A stretch of 64,000 nucleotides of DNA from Paraburkholderia aspalathi (GTDB taxonomy: Bacteria; Pseudomonadota; Gammaproteobacteria; Burkholderiales; Burkholderiaceae). The DNA lies in NCBI RefSeq assembly GCF_900116445.1, contig NZ_FPBH01000035.1, positions 1 to 64,000 of the forward strand. Direction: 5' to 3'. Below, in pieces: positions 61,946 to 64,000 of this stretch. Numbering within the stretch: position 1 is the stretch's first letter; every line of letters begins with the position of its first letter. The notes under the pieces are model-generated. The model saw only the letters and a program-made list of their open reading frames with translations, had not been told where the DNA came from and searched no databases. The position numbers and the translations under genes are program-made.

Positions 61946-62929
61946 TCAAGCCGCGGTTGCAATGTGCGGCACGTCGGCGCGTTCGAGCGCGTCGAGTTCG
62001 GCGCGGCTCGGCAGGCCTTCCGAATCGCCGATCACCTGAATCGCCAGGGCGCCGATACGGTTGCCGCGTGCGACCGCTTGCGGCAGTGTCTTACCTTCGA
62101 GCAATGCACTGACCACGCCGACGGCGAAACCGTCGCCCGCACCCACCGTATCCACTACGTTCACGACCGGCTGCCCGGCGATCACGGCGGCATCGTCGGC
62201 GGTGCGGAAGTACGCGCCTTCTGCGCCGAGCTTGATAATCACGCCACGCGCGCCTCGGTCCAGATAAAACCTGGCGATGTCGTCCGGCTTCGTGTAACCC
62301 GTCAGAATCTCGCCTTCGCCGATACCGGGCAGCACCCAGTCAGCCAGTGCGGCGAGCGCATTCAAACCTTCGACCATCGCGGCGCGCGAGGGCCACAGCG
62401 TCGGGCGCAGATTCGGGTCGAACGAGATCGTCTTGCCTGCGGCACGTATTTCACGCGCCAGATGGAATGCGAGTTCGCACGAGTTGGCTGAGATGGCCGG
62501 CGCCACGCCCGTCAGATGCAAGTGACGCGCGGGCAGCACGTAATCGGCCACATAGTCAGCCAACGACAGATGGCTCGCCGCGGACCCTTTGCGGAAGTAT
62601 TCGATGGCCGGATCGCTACCGTCGTCGTTCTTCGACTTCAGCTGGAAACCGGTCGGGTAGCGCTCGTCGGTGGTCACGCAGCGCTGGTCGATGCCTTCTC
62701 TCGTCAGCGTGTCGCGCACGTACTGGCCGAACGAATCGTTACCGACGCGGCTCATCCAGCCCACCTTGAAACCCAATCGCGACAGGCCGATCGCCACATT
62801 CAGATCGGCGCCCGCGACGCGCTTGGTGAATTGCCCGACACCGGCTAGTGCGCCGGTCTCGGCGGCCACGAACATGGCCATCGCTTCGCCGTAGGTGATG
62901 ACATCGAGTGCTGCGTTTTTGTTGCTCAT
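61946..62929 (-). CDS. kguK: 2-ketogluconate kinase (PfkB family)
   Basis: 327 residues. Carbohydrate-kinase fold: N-terminal YGEAMAMFVAAETGALAGVG and the C-terminal ATP/anion-hole motif DTVGAGDGFAVGVVSAL. Phosphorylates 2-ketogluconate to 2-keto-6-phosphogluconate. Start ATG 62929, with AGGAG upstream; the longer frame to 63037 is unsupported. Between kguE (144 bases upstream) and kguT (231 bases downstream, including the hairpin repeat). Confidence 0.9.
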   Translation of the reverse strand: MSNKNAALDVITYGEAMAMFVAAETGALAGVGQFTKRVAGADLNVAIGLSRLGFKVGWMSRVGNDSFGQYVRDTLTREGIDQRCVTTDERYPTGFQLKSKNDDGSDPAIEYFRKGSAASHLSLADYVADYVLPARHLHLTGVAPAISANSCELAFHLAREIRAAGKTISFDPNLRPTLWPSRAAMVEGLNALAALADWVLPGIGEGEILTGYTKPDDIARFYLDRGARGVIIKLGAEGAYFRTADDAAVIAGQPVVNVVDTVGAGDGFAVGVVSALLEGKTLPQAVARGNRIGALAIQVIGDSEGLPSRAELDALERADVPHIATAA

Positions 62930-63073
62930 GCTTCGCTCCTGCGTGTTCCTGTTTGCTGCCTGTCTTTTGCTTGCGCTTTTCTGCATGCTTCCGCCCTTGC
63001 CGCGTGCACTTCGCCACACGCGCTTCTTGCCGGGCATTTTTTGGGTACCGCTCTCTCAGGTCCTACGCGCCGC

Positions 63074-63847
63074 TTACGCGGCGGCCAGCCATGCGACGTA
63101 GTGCGCCGCGTCCGCATCGATACGATTCGCATCGAACGGAAATTCAATGCCGCGCGGCACGTGGCGCGGCAGCTTGTCGAGCACCGCGGCGAACTGCGTG
63201 TCACCGGCGGTCGGCGCGGCGGGAAAGCGTCGTGCGCCCTCGCCCACCGTCGTTTTGCAATGGATGTATTCGACGTGCGCAGCCAGCGACCCGGCGGCAT
63301 CGAGCGGCGCGACGTCGCGCCAGGCCCAGTTACCGATGTCGAAGGTCATGCCGAGCAGGCCGGCGTGGCCCTCACGCTCCAACGCTTCGAACAGGCCGGT
63401 GAATTGCGCGAGCGATCCGCCTTCGGCCAGTTGACCGTTTTCGACGACGAGCCGCACGTCCGCGCAGCGCATGTAATCGGCAATCACTGCGGCGTTAGCC
63501 TCGGCGCCAAACCCGCCGAGTTGCAGCTTCACAAAGCGCGCGCCCAATGCGATCGCTTCTTCAATCGAGACGCGCAGTGCGTCGGCGTCGAGCCAGCCAT
63601 CCGGCGTGTACAGCGACGCGGGCGTCGAGTAGACCGACCAAAGCCCGAGCGCCGCAATTTCCTCGCCGAGCGCGCGTAGCGCCTGCGGCGCGGCGTCTGC
63701 TTCGTCGGCGAAGAGTTCGCGACGCACTTCGAAGCCCATGGCGCCGGCCCGTTTGCTCGCGCCGGCCCACTTCAGATGACCGTGCGTGCGAACCGCATCC
63801 ATCCCGAATGCGCTTGCGACGATCACCACGTCCACTACGTCAGTCAT
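63074..63847 (-). CDS. kguE: Sugar phosphate isomerase/epimerase-like protein of the 2-ketogluconate operon
   Basis: 257 residues, AP-endonuclease-2-type TIM barrel: VIVASAFGMDAVRTHGHLKW, the metal-ligand segments VENGQLAEGGSL, MTFDIGNWAWRD (DxGN) and EYIHCKTTV. The exact step in 2-ketogluconate use is not settled in the literature I know. Head of the kgu operon, preceded by the candidate PtxS operator at 63882-63899. The start ATG 63847 has a weak ribosome site; the frame to 63997 is unsupported. Confidence 0.86.
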   Translation of the reverse strand: MTDVVDVVIVASAFGMDAVRTHGHLKWAGASKRAGAMGFEVRRELFADEADAAPQALRALGEEIAALGLWSVYSTPASLYTPDGWLDADALRVSIEEAIALGARFVKLQLGGFGAEANAAVIADYMRCADVRLVVENGQLAEGGSLAQFTGLFEALEREGHAGLLGMTFDIGNWAWRDVAPLDAAGSLAAHVEYIHCKTTVGEGARRFPAAPTAGDTQFAAVLDKLPRHVPRGIEFPFDANRIDADAAHYVAWLAAA

Positions 63848-63881
63848 GTCGAAATTACTCAAATCTGGCTCATGATCGGCA

Positions 63882-63899
63882 TTTGGAACCGGTTCCAAA
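63882..63899. promoter_or_regulatory. Perfect 18-bp palindrome, candidate PtxS operator
   Basis: TTTGGAACC-GGTTCCAAA. Its inner TGGAACCGGTTCCA differs by one base in each arm from the TGAAACCGGTTTCA bound by PtxS in Pseudomonas. It lies 35 bases before kguE. Confidence 0.85.
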
Positions 63900-63908
63900 C
63901 ACGTTTCG

Positions 63909-63929
63909 AAAAAAAGCGCCGAGGCGCTT
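63909..63929 (-). terminator. Terminator upstream of the kgu operon
   Basis: Minus strand: AAGCGC, CTCG loop with a closing C-G, GCGCTT, then seven T (including the T of the stem). It probably ends a gene lying to the right of the window and insulates the kgu promoter from it. Confidence 0.75.
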
Positions 63930-64000
63930 GCGATGCCCGAATAGTGCGCCGGGCGAGGTGTCATGCACCATAGTGGAAATCCCCAGGAAACCTCCATCAG

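Overview
The window is a stretch of chromosome from a high-GC betaproteobacterium, most likely Paraburkholderia or Burkholderia. The case rests on an OmpC-type general porin ending in Phe, a PGDYG-domain protein, DUF1488 and small Burkholderiales-type proteins, an EmrCAB-type tripartite pump with MarR control, four LysR regulators, and a kgu operon with PtxS. No rRNA, tRNA, CRISPR array, phage module or intact insertion sequence was recognised. About 61 coding genes are called, and most lie in short operons.

Left part (1-18.9 kb, mostly minus strand). The window opens inside ilvA (threonine deaminase). Its leader carries what looks like a complete classical attenuator: an Ile-rich leader peptide, mutually exclusive hairpins and a terminator. 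Next come mprF-acvB (lysyl-phosphatidylglycerol synthase/flippase plus hydrolase), a thioesterase, a DHA2-type MFS pump, a three-gene acyl-CoA dehydrogenase/methyltransferase/glycosyltransferase unit, a hybrid histidine kinase with two near-duplicate PAS domains, the marR-emrC-emrA-emrB efflux operon with repeated CTGAC-N2-GTCAG palindromes, and a ferredoxin-NADP reductase.

19-25 kb is a nucleoside/purine scavenging locus: porin, Tat-type nucleoside hydrolase, LysR, NCS2 purine permease and adenosine/adenine deaminase. 25-36 kb is a mixed region: two LysR/target divergent pairs (MFS pump, SDR), a Crp/Fnr regulator, several small Burkholderiales-type proteins, a glycosyltransferase, and a glutamate/aspartate-type ABC importer without a local ATPase gene.

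36-43 kb holds a KgtP-type 2-oxoglutarate symporter and the stationary-phase/stress operon prkA-yeaH-spoVR. 43-54 kb holds a hydratase, a chemoreceptor with a CheR/CheB-tether tail, a ribose-type binding protein with a LacI regulator (no transport genes beside them), CorA, a lipoprotein, an orphan cydX overlapping a P-loop kinase gene, and a saccharopine-dehydrogenase-like enzyme with an Lrp/AsnC regulator.

54-64 kb holds a LysR, an LTXXQ/Spy-like periplasmic protein, a PGDYG protein, a YhfC-type membrane protease, and the 2-ketogluconate operon kguE-kguK-kguT-kguD-ptxS, preceded by an 18-bp perfect palindrome that resembles the PtxS operator. A hairpin-forming repeat occurs in two operon interiors (40.88 kb and 61.73-61.82 kb).
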